A stretch of 64,000 bases of DNA from Treponema sp. (GCA_017470605.1 JAFUYH010000042.1:1-64000), one strand, 5' to 3'. Positions 1 through 9,496 are shown, counted from the stretch's first letter. The notes: a model not told the origin generated them from the letters alone. Program-made: numbers and translations.

Positions 1-16
1 CCGTCCTTTGTTTATT

Positions 17-131
17 TGCCCGGTGGCCATAGTGGAGAGGTAATACCCGTTCCCATTCCGAACACGGAAGTCAAGCTCTCTTACGCCGATGATACTGCCT
101 TTGCGGCGGGAAAGTAGGTAGCTGCCGGGCT
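17..131 (+). rRNA. rrf: 5S ribosomal RNA
   Basis: The sequence has the 5S layout. The terminal stem pairs GCCCGG (18-23) with CCGGGC (125-130), and the conserved core CCGTTCCCATTCCGAACACG lies inside, followed by the GGAAAGTAGGTAGCTGCC 3' half. The length of about 115 nt is normal. The terminal stem runs directly into nine T residues, so the molecule probably acts as its own intrinsic terminator. The 16 bases before it are presumably the 23S-5S spacer of an rrn operon lying to the left of the window. Confidence 0.95.
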
Positions 132-245
132 TTTTTTTTGTGGTTAAAACTTTCTGGCACAAATAAACTTACTTACTTTACCGAAGTTTTTCCTTCTTCA
201 GCAGCTACCAACGGCGGAGCAGCACAGCCGCTCCGAGCCGGTTTA

Positions 246-296
246 TCGGAGAATGCTAAAGCAACCCTTGCGGCTTGCTTTTTAACGCATTTCCGA
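246..296. repeat. Imperfect hairpin in the 5S-gpx spacer
   Basis: TCGGA (246-250) pairs with TCCGA (292-296), AATGC with GCATT, and AAGCAA with TTGCTT around a GC-containing loop. Together they make a roughly 50-nt imperfect palindrome. The rest of the spacer (131-345) shows no gene. A 17-base word at 199-215 recurs with one mismatch at 33951-33967. Confidence 0.5.
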
Positions 297-305
297 TTTT
301 AGGCA

Positions 306-325
306 AGCTGCCGGGCTTTTTTTTT
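306..325 (+). repeat. Duplicate of the 5S 3' end plus T-tract
   Basis: The 20 bases AGCTGCCGGGC followed by nine T at 306-325 are identical to 120-139, the 3' end of the 5S gene and its T-tract. The preceding bases (TAGG) also resemble the 5S sequence. No 5' half of a second 5S gene is present. It looks like the relic of a deleted second 5S copy or a copied terminator; its function is unknown. Confidence 0.7.
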
Positions 326-345
326 TCTTTAAATATTTTTTTTGC

Positions 346-375
346 TTGACAAAATATAATTGTGTACAATATAAT
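346..375 (+). promoter_or_regulatory. Promoter of the peroxidase-flavodoxin pair
   Basis: A consensus sigma-70 type promoter: TTGACA at 346-351, an 18-base spacer and TATAAT at 370-375. The predicted start is near 382, giving a leader of about 25 nt that contains the TTGGAGG ribosome site at 394-400. Confidence 0.75.
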
Positions 376-405
376 AATTTCCAAGAAGATTACTTGGAGG
401 TATTT

Positions 406-945
406 ATGTCTATTTATGATTTTTCTGTAAAAAACAGACAGAATGAAGATGTATCACTTGCAGATTATAAAGGAAAAGTTCTGCTTGTTGTAAATACAGC
501 AACTGGATGCGGTTTTACGCCTCAGTATGAAGGGCTTGAAAAACTTTATTCGGCTTATCATGAAAAAGGACTTGAAGTTCTTGATTTTCCTTGTGACCAG
601 TTCGGGCATCAGGCTCCTGGAACTGATGATGAAATCCATGAATTCTGTTCATTCAAATATCATACTACTTTTGATCAGTTTAAGAAAATCGAAGTAAACG
701 GCCCGAATGCGCTTCCTCTTTTCAAATATCTTGAAGATGCTAAAGCTTTTTCAGGTTTTACAGGTCCAAATGCTGCCTTTATGGACGATATGCTTGCAAA
801 ATCAGATCCGAATTATAAAACAAATCCTGATATAAAATGGAATTTTACAAAATTCCTTATTGATAGGGATGGAAAAGTTCTTGCTCGTTATGAATCTACA
901 GTAGAGCCGGAAACAATTGAAAATGACATCAAAAAGATTATATAG
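406..945 (+). CDS. gpx: Glutathione peroxidase family (thiol peroxidase)
   Basis: A 179-residue cytoplasmic peroxidase that reduces hydroperoxides, in bacteria usually with thioredoxin-like donors. Family motifs are visible: NTATGCGFTPQY with the peroxidatic Cys35, FPCDQFG around residues 65-71 (usually FPCNQFG), and KWNFTKFLIDRDG with the active-site Trp/Asn. The catalytic position is an ordinary Cys codon (TGC), not a selenocysteine UGA. The start at 406 is chosen for the TTGGAGG ribosome site. A flavodoxin-like gene follows after 11 bases, suggesting a redox-defence operon. Confidence 0.9.
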   Translation: MSIYDFSVKNRQNEDVSLADYKGKVLLVVNTATGCGFTPQYEGLEKLYSAYHEKGLEVLDFPCDQFGHQAPGTDDEIHEFCSFKYHTTFDQFKKIEVNGPNALPLFKYLEDAKAFSGFTGPNAAFMDDMLAKSDPNYKTNPDIKWNFTKFLIDRDGKVLARYESTVEPETIENDIKKII

Positions 946-956
946 GAAGGATAAAA

Positions 957-1433
957 ATGGCAGATACTTTGATAATTTATTATTCATTGGAAGGAAATGT
1001 TGATTTTCTGGCCAGGGATCTTGCTAAAAAACTTAATGCAGATTTATTCAGAATCGAAACCGTAAAAAATTATCCGAAAAAAGGACTTTTTAAGTTTCTT
1101 CATGGAGGAAAAGATGCAATTTCTGGATTTAAGCCTGAATTAAAAACAACCTTACCTGATATTTCTTTATATAAAAGTATTGTGATTGGAACTCCTGTTT
1201 GGGCTGGAAATCCTGCCGCTCCTATAAACACTGTACTTGACGAACTTGATTTTTCTGGTAAAAAAGTTGCAGCGTTTGCTTCAAGCGCAGGCGGAGATGC
1301 TGTTAAGACACTGGAAATAATCAGTTCAAAAGTAAGGAATGCTGAAGTCAGCCTTACGGAATCCTTTAAAAATCCTTTGAAGAATATTGATGAGGCTATG
1401 GAAAAACTGGATGCCTTTGCAAAAAAAATATAG
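957..1433 (+). CDS. Flavodoxin-like protein
   Basis: A 158-residue soluble protein of the flavodoxin fold, predicted to bind FMN and carry electrons. The N-terminal strand and phosphate loop read LIIYYSLEGNVDFLA, close to the S/T-rich FMN loop of short-chain flavodoxins. IGTPVWAGNPAAPINTVL matches the second flavin loop, and FASSAGGDAVKTLE the third. GGAAGG lies just before the ATG. It sits 11 bases after the peroxidase and is probably co-transcribed, perhaps supplying reducing power; the partner is not shown by sequence. No strong terminator follows. Confidence 0.8.
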   Translation: MADTLIIYYSLEGNVDFLARDLAKKLNADLFRIETVKNYPKKGLFKFLHGGKDAISGFKPELKTTLPDISLYKSIVIGTPVWAGNPAAPINTVLDELDFSGKKVAAFASSAGGDAVKTLEIISSKVRNAEVSLTESFKNPLKNIDEAMEKLDAFAKKI

Positions 1434-1497
1434 ATTAAAGTCATAAGGCCCTGCAATCTGTGGGGTCTCAGTTCTTCAACACATTCCTTTCTACCAC

Positions 1498-1526
1498 TTG
1501 AAGCTTTTCCTTAAACTTTATATAAT
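1498..1526 (+). promoter_or_regulatory. Promoter of guaB
   Basis: TTGAAG at 1498-1503, a 17-base spacer and TATAAT at 1521-1526. The predicted start is near 1533, and AGGAG at 1559-1563 precedes the ATG at 1570. No purine-type operator was recognised in the spacer. Confidence 0.65.
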
Positions 1527-1569
1527 ACTATGTCATATTTATACTTACTTTTACAAATAGGAGTTAATT

Positions 1570-3075
1570 ATGGCATATTTTTTTGAAGAACCTTCCCACA
1601 CATTTGATGAATATCTGTTGATTCCCGGCTATACTGGTCCAGATTGTATTCCTGCCAACGTTTCATTGCAGACTCCTGTAGTTCGCTACAATAAAAAAGC
1701 TGGAGAAAAATGCCCGCTTACAATGAATATTCCAATGACATCGGCTGTAATGCAGGCTGTTTCTGATGACAAACTTGCAGTTGCGCTTGCAAAAGAGGGT
1801 GGAATTTCCTTTATTTTTGGCTCTCAGACAATTGAAAATCAGGCTGCAATGGTTGCCCGGGTAAAGGCCTACAAGGCTGGTTTTGTTTCTTCTGATACAA
1901 ATATTCGTCCTGACCAGACTATTACAGAACTTGTTGCTGCTATTGAAAAGACAGGTCATTCAACTGTTGCTGTTACAGAAGACGGAACTGAAAACGGAAA
2001 ACTTGTAGGTATTATTACAGACCGCGATTTCCGTATTTCTCATTGTGCTCCTGATGCAAAGGTTTCTGATTACATGACTCCGCTTTCTTCTTTGGTTATG
2101 GCAGAAGAGGGGATTACTCTTGAAGAGGCAAATGACATCATCTGGCAGAAAAAAGTAAATCAGCTTCCTGTTGTAGATAAAAATGGCCGTCTTTTGAGTT
2201 TTGTTTTCCGCAAGGATGCGGCAAGTCATGAAGAACATCCGAATGAACTTTTGGATTCGCAGAAGCGCTATATTGTAGGTGCCGGAATCAATACCCGCGA
2301 TTACATGGAGCGTGTTCCGGCTCTTCTTGAAGCTGGTGTTGATGTAATGACTCTGGACTCTTCTGAAGGTTTTACTGAATGGCAGCGTCGTGCCTTGCAG
2401 GATATTCATGGAAAATGGCCAAATGCAAAGGTTGGGGCTGGTAATGTTGTTGATGCTGACGGCTTTAACTTCCTTGCAGAAGCAGGTGCTGATTTTGTAA
2501 AAATCGGTATTGGTGGCGGTTCAATCTGTATTACCCGCGAGCAGAAGGGAATCGGACGCGGTCAGGCTACTGCAACTATTGAAGTTGCCAAGGCCCGCGA
2601 CGCTTATTACGAAAAAACTGGTATTTACATTCCAATCTGTTCTGACGGCGGTATTGTTTATGATCACCACGTTACTCTTGCCCTTGCAATGGGTGCAGAT
2701 TTTGTAATGCTTGGCCGCTATTTTGCCCGCTTTGATGAATCTCCTACAAACAAGCTCATCGTAAACGGTAACTATGTTAAGGAATACTGGGGTGAAGGAA
2801 GCAACCGCGCCCGCAACTGGCAGCGTTACGATTTGGGTGGAAAAAAGGGCATGGCCTTTGAAGAGGGCGTAGACTCTTACGTTCCTTATGCCGGAAGTCT
2901 CCACGACAACGTAACTTTGACTACAAGCAAGGTAATTCACGCAATGTGCAACTGCGGTGTTACAAATATCCCTGATTTGCAGAAGAATGCAAAGATTACA
3001 CTTGTAAGTGCAGCATCTCTCCGCGAGGGCGGTGCTCACGATGTTATTGTAAAGAACACTGTTAAGGCGAATTAA
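1570..3075 (+). CDS. guaB: Inosine-5'-monophosphate dehydrogenase
   Basis: A 501-residue enzyme converting IMP to XMP with NAD+, the committed step of GMP synthesis. It has the usual TIM barrel interrupted by a CBS pair (about residues 105-225). The catalytic loop [15 protein letters not shown] contains Cys320. SDGGI is the IMP phosphate-site motif, and the flap region carries the Arg-Tyr element (NWQRYDLGG). The cofactor-site segment reads [10 protein letters not shown], where many bacterial enzymes have a D(S/T)(A/S)xG(H/N)S form. It is a single-gene unit with its own promoter and a terminator at 3140-3177. Confidence 0.95.
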   Translation: MAYFFEEPSHTFDEYLLIPGYTGPDCIPANVSLQTPVVRYNKKAGEKCPLTMNIPMTSAVMQAVSDDKLAVALAKEGGISFIFGSQTIENQAAMVARVKAYKAGFVSSDTNIRPDQTITELVAAIEKTGHSTVAVTEDGTENGKLVGIITDRDFRISHCAPDAKVSDYMTPLSSLVMAEEGITLEEANDIIWQKKVNQLPVVDKNGRLLSFVFRKDAASHEEHPNELLDSQKRYIVGAGINTRDYMERVPALLEAGVDVMTLDSSEGFTEWQRRALQDIHGKWPNAKVGAGNVVDADGFNFLAEAGADFVKIGIGGGSICITREQKGIGRGQATATIEVAKARDAYYEKTGIYIPICSDGGIVYDHHVTLALAMGADFVMLGRYFARFDESPTNKLIVNGNYVKEYWGEGSNRARNWQRYDLGGKKGMAFEEGVDSYVPYAGSLHDNVTLTTSKVIHAMCNCGVTNIPDLQKNAKITLVSAASLREGGAHDVIVKNTVKAN

Positions 3076-3139
3076 GCCTAATATCGAAAAAATGGCTCAA
3101 GCGGCGAGACTATGCGAGCCGCAAATATTGTCTAATTAC

Positions 3140-3177
3140 GGCGAGTTACACTTTGTTGTTACTCGCCATTTTTTTTG
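3140..3177 (+). terminator. Intrinsic terminator after guaB
   Basis: GGCGAGTTAC (3140-3149) pairs with GTTACTCGCC (3158-3167) with one mismatch, followed by ATTTTTTTT. It lies 65 bases after the guaB stop. The downstream stem arm overlaps the uvrA -35 and spacer. Confidence 0.8.
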
Positions 3178-3184
3178 CTATAAT
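3156..3184 (+). promoter_or_regulatory. Promoter of uvrA, very close to the start codon
   Basis: TTGTTA at 3156-3161, a 17-base spacer and TATAAT at 3179-3184. Only 8 bases separate the -10 from the ATG at 3193, so transcription should start 1-3 bases before the start codon or on it. No ribosome site is visible. It is one of a group of similar promoters in this window. Confidence 0.6.
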
Positions 3185-3192
3185 TAGCGGAT

Positions 3193-6036
3193 ATGAAAGA
3201 CGAAATGATTGTAATTCGCGGGGCGAGAGAACATAACTTAAAAAATATTGACGTAACTTTTCCGCGTAATAAGCTGGTGGTGATTTCCGGTTTGAGCGGT
3301 TCTGGAAAATCTTCCCTTGCTTTTGATACGCTTTTTGCCGAAGGCCAGCGCCGCTATATGGAAAGTCTTTCGTCTTATGCCCGCCAGTTTTTGGGCCGCA
3401 TGGATAAGCCTGATGTTGATTTGATTGAGGGGCTTTCTCCTGCCATTTCTATTGAACAGAAATCTACTAATAAAAACCCGCGTTCAACAGTGGGTACAAT
3501 CACTGAAATTTATGACTATTACCGCCTGCTTTATGCTCGCTGCGGCCATGCCCACTGTCCTAACTGCGGGCGTGAGATTCGTGAGCAGTCTGTAGACCAG
3601 ATTATTGATTCTGTAATGGCTTGGGATGAAGGCACTAAAATTCAGATTCTGGCACCTGTAATCAGAGGGAAAAAGGGTGAGCATCAGAAAATAATTGATG
3701 ATGCCAAGGCATCCGGCTTTATTCGTGCCCGCATAGACGGCGTTATGGCAGAGCTGGACGAAGCAATCAAGCTGGATAAGCAGAAAAAGCATACAATCGA
3801 AATTGTTGTAGACCGCATTGTTTTAAGTGAAGAAGTCAGGAGCCGCCTTGCAGACTCCATTGAAATTGCCCTTAAAAATGCAAACGGAATTGTTGTTGTT
3901 ACCCGCCGCGTTGGCGACAAGGACGAAGAGGTTTTCTTCAGCCAGAAAAATGCCTGCCCGGACTGCGGTATTTCCATTCCGGATTTGCAGCCACGTCTCT
4001 TCAGTTTTAATAACCCCTTTGGAGCCTGCCCGGAATGTACAGGACTTGGTGAAAAAATGGAGTGGGATTTTAACAAGATTCTGCCGGACCGTTCCCTGTC
4101 TTTTAATGAGCGGGCTTTTCCTTTTTTTAATCCGGAAAGTGAATGGAACCACTCTATGTTTCAGGCTGTTGCCGAAGCCGAAGGCTTTACTCTTGATACT
4201 CCAATCAGCCGCCTGACTGCCGGGCAGTTTGAATATCTTTGGAACGGAGACCCGGAGCGCAAGATTCATTGGGTATACAAAAAGCAGAGTGGGGAAGGCT
4301 ACAGCGAGTATAACCGCCCCTGGCCCGGAGTAATTAACGAGATGAAGCGCCGCTACGCGGAAGCCTGGGGTGACGCACAGAGAACTAATATAGAAGAAAA
4401 GTTCATGAGGGTAGGACACTGTTCCTGCTGTAACGGACAGCGCCTGCGCAAGGAAGCTCTTGGGGTTACTGTGGGCGGCAAAAATATCTGGGAACTCTGC
4501 TGCCTTTCTGTTGCAGACTCCATTGAATTTTTTGACAGGCTGGAACTGACTGAAAACGAACAGAAAATTGCTGCGCAGGTTATGAAGGAAATATGTGCCC
4601 GTCTGCGCTTTCTGCGAGATGTAGGTCTGGATTATCTTACTATGGAGCGTGCCGCAGAAACTTTAAGCGGCGGCGAGGCTCAGCGAATCCGCCTTGCAAC
4701 CCAGATTGGTTCAGCCCTCTGCGGGGTTATGTATATTCTTGATGAGCCAAGTATCGGACTTCACCAGCGAGACAACCAGCGTCTTATTGATACCCTGCTC
4801 AGCCTGCGTGACAACGGAAATTCAGTAATAGTAGTAGAACACGACGAGCAGACTCTGCGCACGGCAGACTACCTTATAGATATAGGCCCCGGCGCGGGTG
4901 TTAATGGTGGCCGTGTTGTTGCCGCCGGTACTCCGGCCGAAGTAGCCAAGGTAAAGGAAAGCCTTACAGGCCAGTACCTTGCGGGAACCCTACGAATGGA
5001 TATTCCTGTCACCCGCCGCCCGGGCAACGGTAACTTTATAAAGCTCAAGGGCGTAACCGAGCACAACCTTAAAAACGTAAGCATACAGATTCCGCTTGGT
5101 ACCTTTACCTGCATAACAGGCGTAAGTGGCTCGGGAAAATCTACCCTGATGAGCGATGTATTGTACCCGGCTTTGAGCAACCGCGTTATGCGTACAAACT
5201 ACGATGTAGGCGAGTGCGAGGGTGTGGAAGGTGCGGAGTTTATTGACAAGGTAATCAACATTGACCAGTCGCCAATCGGCCGCACACCGCGCTCTAATCC
5301 TGCAACCTATATTGGAGTCTTTGACGCAATCCGCGACCTTTTTGCCAGCCTGCCTGAAAGCAAGGCCCGCGGCTATCAGAAGGGACGCTTCTCCTTTAAC
5401 GTAAAGGGTGGCCGCTGCGAGGCCTGTCAGGGAGCCGGTGAAAACGTAATCGAAATGAACTTTCTGCCTGATGTATACGTTCAGTGCGAGGTTTGTGGCG
5501 GAAAGCGCTTTAATAAGGAAACCCTGGAAGTTACCTACAAGGGTAAATCAATCAACGATGTACTTAATATGAGCATAGACGAAGCCTGCGACTTTTTTGC
5601 TTCCATTCCTCATATTTCCCGCAAACTTGAAACCATGAAGTCTGTGGGCCTGGGTTATATTCAGCTTGGTCAGAATGCCCTTACTTTAAGTGGTGGAGAA
5701 GCCCAGCGAGTAAAACTTGCCAACGAGCTTGCCCGCGTTTCAACAGGAAAAACTCTTTATATCATGGATGAACCTACAACAGGTCTTCACTTTGCAGACG
5801 TAAAGCAGCTGATGACCGTAATTCAGCGTCTTGTGGAACAGGGGAATACAGTTCTTATGATTGAGCACAATCTGGACGTAATCTGCCAGGCAGATTACCT
5901 GATAGACCTGGGGCCGGAAGGCGGCTTCCGCGGAGGAAACATTATCGCCACCGGCACACCCGAAGAGGTTTCAAAAGTACAGGAAAGCTACACAGGCCTC
6001 TTTCTTAAGCCAATGCTAGAAAAATCGGGAAAATAA
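3193..6036 (+). CDS. uvrA: UvrABC excinuclease ATPase subunit A
   Basis: A 947-residue damage-recognition ATPase of nucleotide excision repair; normal length. It has two ABC modules: Walker A GLSGSGKS at residues 33-40 and GVSGSGKS at 643-650, with LSGGEAQR signatures near 490 and 833. Zinc-binding cysteine clusters are CGHAHCPNC, CPDC/CPEC and CEAC/CEVC. Codon use is more GC-rich than in its neighbours. A second in-frame ATG at 3205 would remove only four residues; 3193 fits a leaderless start. The LptD-like gene follows after 8 bases. Confidence 0.97.
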   Translation: MKDEMIVIRGAREHNLKNIDVTFPRNKLVVISGLSGSGKSSLAFDTLFAEGQRRYMESLSSYARQFLGRMDKPDVDLIEGLSPAISIEQKSTNKNPRSTVGTITEIYDYYRLLYARCGHAHCPNCGREIREQSVDQIIDSVMAWDEGTKIQILAPVIRGKKGEHQKIIDDAKASGFIRARIDGVMAELDEAIKLDKQKKHTIEIVVDRIVLSEEVRSRLADSIEIALKNANGIVVVTRRVGDKDEEVFFSQKNACPDCGISIPDLQPRLFSFNNPFGACPECTGLGEKMEWDFNKILPDRSLSFNERAFPFFNPESEWNHSMFQAVAEAEGFTLDTPISRLTAGQFEYLWNGDPERKIHWVYKKQSGEGYSEYNRPWPGVINEMKRRYAEAWGDAQRTNIEEKFMRVGHCSCCNGQRLRKEALGVTVGGKNIWELCCLSVADSIEFFDRLELTENEQKIAAQVMKEICARLRFLRDVGLDYLTMERAAETLSGGEAQRIRLATQIGSALCGVMYILDEPSIGLHQRDNQRLIDTLLSLRDNGNSVIVVEHDEQTLRTADYLIDIGPGAGVNGGRVVAAGTPAEVAKVKESLTGQYLAGTLRMDIPVTRRPGNGNFIKLKGVTEHNLKNVSIQIPLGTFTCITGVSGSGKSTLMSDVLYPALSNRVMRTNYDVGECEGVEGAEFIDKVINIDQSPIGRTPRSNPATYIGVFDAIRDLFASLPESKARGYQKGRFSFNVKGGRCEACQGAGENVIEMNFLPDVYVQCEVCGGKRFNKETLEVTYKGKSINDVLNMSIDEACDFFASIPHISRKLETMKSVGLGYIQLGQNALTLSGGEAQRVKLANELARVSTGKTLYIMDEPTTGLHFADVKQLMTVIQRLVEQGNTVLMIEHNLDVICQADYLIDLGPEGGFRGGNIIATGTPEEVSKVQESYTGLFLKPMLEKSGK

Positions 6037-6044
6037 AAATCCAG

Positions 6045-9000
6045 ATGAAAAAGTTTCTTTTGTTTTTCAGTTTTACTTTTCTCCTTACAGCCTTGCTTTT
6101 TTCCCAAGAAAATGAGCTTGAAATAACTACGATTACAATTACTAATGCAAGGGAAACCAATTATAAAAAATCTGAAGAAACCGGGAATGATACTATTGTT
6201 CTGGAAGGTTCGGTTGAACTTTCGGTTGCAAAGGGTTCAACTACATCAGAAATAAAGGCAGACCGCATTACTTATGACAGAAAAACTGAAATGCTGTATG
6301 CAGAAGGAAATGTAGAAATTGAAACAAAGGGCTCTTCTTCTGGTGGTGAAAAAACTACAGCTTCATCTCTTCTGCTTAATACTTCTACTCTGGAAGGTGT
6401 TTTTGATGACGGACGTGTCGTTCAGACTCAGTCAGATGCCTTAAATCTTCCTAGCGGGTCAACTCTTATAGTTTTTTCTGATATTTTTGGAAAAGGCAGT
6501 GATAATGTAATTTCTTTTAAAAATTCAAGTCTGACTTTTTGTGATGATATAGAACCTCACTGGCATATTGATGCTACCAGAACATGGCTGCTCCCAGGTG
6601 GGGAATTTGCTTTCTTTAATGCTCTTTTGTATGTGGGGTCTGTGCCTGTCCTTTATTTTCCGGCATTCTATTATCCTAAGGATGAAATAATTTTTAATCC
6701 TGTTTTTTCTTATAGAAAAAGGGAAGGCTATTCTGTACAGACAACTGCATATATATATGGAAGAAAGCCTCTTTCATCATCATCTTCTTCATCAACATCA
6801 TCTTCTTCTGATACATCAGCATCTGCTGAATCTTTAAAGGCTCTTTATAATTTTATGAAACCTACCAGCCTTAAAGAACAGAAACTGGAAGGAATTGTAC
6901 TGCACAATCTTGATGAAGATTATACAGGAAATACAACAAATTATGTAAAAATAATGGGAGACTGGTATTCAAATCTGGGACTTATGCTTGGTCTTGATGG
7001 ATATATTCAGCCTTCAAATTCCTATATTTCTAAACTGGCCTTTAATACATATCTTGGATTCAGTAACACAGTTTTTAAAAGCAGTGATGGAAACTATTAT
7101 CCGTTTTCTTCTACTGGTGTTTCGTATTATGATAATTCAAAGTTTCTGGGTCTGGAAATGCCTTTCAGGTATGGCGCTAATCTTGAGTTTGCACTTTCAA
7201 AACCTTTTACTTTTTCCATTTCATTACCGATTTATTCTGATCCGTATTTTGCCTATGATTTTAAGAATAACAGAAGCGAATCTATGGACTGGATTTCGTT
7301 CTTTCTGGATAACAGTACTGATAATGATGAAGATGTTACCATTACGGAAGTTTCTTCGTTAACATGGCAGATGAGTTCTTCTTTTAGCCCGACTTTACCT
7401 TCTTTTGTAAAGCCTTATATTTCATCTTTTTCCCTTTCAATTAATTCTTCTGTGAATATTTCTTCTATGTCAACAACTTTTTCTTATAAGGATAGTGCTT
7501 CTTCAAGTGGAGAAACTGTCTACACTTATGATACAGACGCTTATGAAAGTGAATGGACTTCTTACACTCCTGGGAAAAAGTTTTATTATCCTTCTCTTGT
7601 TACACCGGCAACGGCTTCTCTTTCTTTAAGCGGAACTCTTTTTTCCTGGCCTGTAAAAGCGTCAGCTTCTTCAAGTACGAATTATGTGGCAGCTCCTGAA
7701 AAACCTGATTTTTTAAAGACTCCAGCAGAACTTGAAGCAGACAGACAGAAGGCAGAAGCCGAGGCAGCAAAAGAGGCCGCCGCAGCAAAAGAGGGCACGG
7801 CAAACACAGAAAACACAGAAAATACTGCAAAAGTTGAGGAAGTTGAAAAAACTGAAGATGTTGAAAAAGTTGATGAAGAAAATGAAAATGAAAATGACTT
7901 TTTTATGCCTTCTCTTGAGTATTCAGCTTCAAAAGAAAGCCTTGCAGATGGTATTACTTACAGCTTGACCTATTCTGCATCCGCAAATTACAGCAGTCAG
8001 CTGGCCTATGCTTCTTCACATTTAAAAACTTCTGATGATTTTAACTGGAATGATTTCCGCTCCTTTATGTATACCTTAAAAACTCCAGTATCTCTTTCCA
8101 GTAATTTTAATTACGGTTCTTCCTTCTTTTCTGTAGTGAATAAAATTTCCTACAGTCCAATTTATCAGGCTCACCCTTATATTTCTTTGGATGAATCTAT
8201 AGGCGGTTATACAGAATCAGCTTCAAAAAGCCTTGTCCTTGCCGATTATAAGGCAGAAAGTCAGGATATTGTAAATTCTAATACAATTACGTTAAAACCG
8301 CTTGCTTTTATAGATATGTTCAGCAATACATCCATATCATGGAATTCAAATATTAAACTTTACAGACGTGAATTTACAGGCGATGCTGATACCCCTTTAT
8401 GGAAAAACTATGGAGTTGACTGGGAAGACGATGATTCAATTACCGTCAATTCTCTTTCTGCAGTATTAAGTGCCTCTGAAGCAGGCAGTAAATTTTCGCA
8501 GTCCCTTACGCTTTCGGCAGTGCTTCCGCCTCTTTTGCGCCAGTATACAGCCACATTAAATCTTACTTTTCCTTATGTAACTGCAAGTTTAAGTTCAGGT
8601 TATCAGGAAACTACTCATGATGATGTTTCAGAAGAAGAAAAGTGGAAAAAATCGCCATTATCTCAGTCCTTAACTTTTTCGCTTCCACTTTCTGTTTTTA
8701 ATTCAAACTTTACTTCTACTATAAAACTATCAGAATCTTTTTCTTATAATCTGGAGGATGATAATCCAGACAGCCTTAAATTTACGGCATCATGGTCTTC
8801 TTTCCAGCTTTCTTATGTAATGTCTTATACATTGGGCTATGATTTTAATAAAAATGACGGATGGACGGCCCGCACTGATAAAGAATTCCTGCCGTATTCA
8901 CTTTCGGTTTCATATTCTCCGTCTACAAAAACCTTTTATAAATGGAACAATAGAATTTCTCTTGCACCCGGACTCAGTACAAGCATAGTTGCAGACCTTC

Positions 9001-9443
9001 TTCGTCCTACAAACAGTTATTTTACATTTTCACCTTCTATCACCTTTAAGATTGCAGAATTTCTGGATTTAACATTTTCTTCTACCAGCCGGAATTCTGT
9101 CCTTTACTGGTATTTTAAGAATGAGGAAGGCGACTTTTACAGTGAATGGGGTGGTTTTCCAGGAAATATACTTAAAGATTTAATAGATTCCTTCCGCTTT
9201 GATGATGATTCAATAAGGGAAAGCTCTGGCTTTAAGTTAAAGTCTCTTAATATGAAAGTTTCGCATAATCTTCATGACTGGACTTTTAATTTAACTTTGA
9301 AAGTAGAACCAAGATTGATTACAGAGCAGGGCACAAAGAGATATGATTTTAATCCATATCTTACTATTGGTGTTGTTTGGAATCCTATGGAAAGCATGAA
9401 AACTTCTATAATAGATGAATATGGAGAATGGTCTCTTGAATAA
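6045..9443 (+). CDS. LptD/OstA-like outer-membrane protein
   Basis: A 1132-residue protein with a signal peptide (MKKFLLFFSFTFLLTALLFS). An OstA/LptA-like beta domain follows (about 45-170; for example ADRITYDRKTEMLYAEGNVEI), then a long Ser/Thr/aromatic-rich region typical of a large beta barrel. In proteobacteria LptD inserts LPS into the outer membrane. Treponemes have no classical LPS, so the cargo is unknown. Two low-complexity inserts stand out: a Ser run near residues 243-262 and a charged Ala/Glu/Asn segment near 563-622. It starts 8 bases after uvrA without a good ribosome site and is probably coupled to it. The name rests on the N-domain and overall architecture. Confidence 0.7.
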   Translation: MKKFLLFFSFTFLLTALLFSQENELEITTITITNARETNYKKSEETGNDTIVLEGSVELSVAKGSTTSEIKADRITYDRKTEMLYAEGNVEIETKGSSSGGEKTTASSLLLNTSTLEGVFDDGRVVQTQSDALNLPSGSTLIVFSDIFGKGSDNVISFKNSSLTFCDDIEPHWHIDATRTWLLPGGEFAFFNALLYVGSVPVLYFPAFYYPKDEIIFNPVFSYRKREGYSVQTTAYIYGRKPLSSSSSSSTSSSSDTSASAESLKALYNFMKPTSLKEQKLEGIVLHNLDEDYTGNTTNYVKIMGDWYSNLGLMLGLDGYIQPSNSYISKLAFNTYLGFSNTVFKSSDGNYYPFSSTGVSYYDNSKFLGLEMPFRYGANLEFALSKPFTFSISLPIYSDPYFAYDFKNNRSESMDWISFFLDNSTDNDEDVTITEVSSLTWQMSSSFSPTLPSFVKPYISSFSLSINSSVNISSMSTTFSYKDSASSSGETVYTYDTDAYESEWTSYTPGKKFYYPSLVTPATASLSLSGTLFSWPVKASASSSTNYVAAPEKPDFLKTPAELEADRQKAEAEAAKEAAAAKEGTANTENTENTAKVEEVEKTEDVEKVDEENENENDFFMPSLEYSASKESLADGITYSLTYSASANYSSQLAYASSHLKTSDDFNWNDFRSFMYTLKTPVSLSSNFNYGSSFFSVVNKISYSPIYQAHPYISLDESIGGYTESASKSLVLADYKAESQDIVNSNTITLKPLAFIDMFSNTSISWNSNIKLYRREFTGDADTPLWKNYGVDWEDDDSITVNSLSAVLSASEAGSKFSQSLTLSAVLPPLLRQYTATLNLTFPYVTASLSSGYQETTHDDVSEEEKWKKSPLSQSLTFSLPLSVFNSNFTSTIKLSESFSYNLEDDNPDSLKFTASWSSFQLSYVMSYTLGYDFNKNDGWTARTDKEFLPYSLSVSYSPSTKTFYKWNNRISLAPGLSTSIVADLLRPTNSYFTFSPSITFKIAEFLDLTFSSTSRNSVLYWYFKNEEGDFYSEWGGFPGNILKDLIDSFRFDDDSIRESSGFKLKSLNMKVSHNLHDWTFNLTLKVEPRLITEQGTKRYDFNPYLTIGVVWNPMESMKTSIIDEYGEWSLE

Positions 9444-9496
9444 AAATATAATTGAAGGTTCCATAAACAGCGGGCTGAGGGCATGTCATAATCTGA

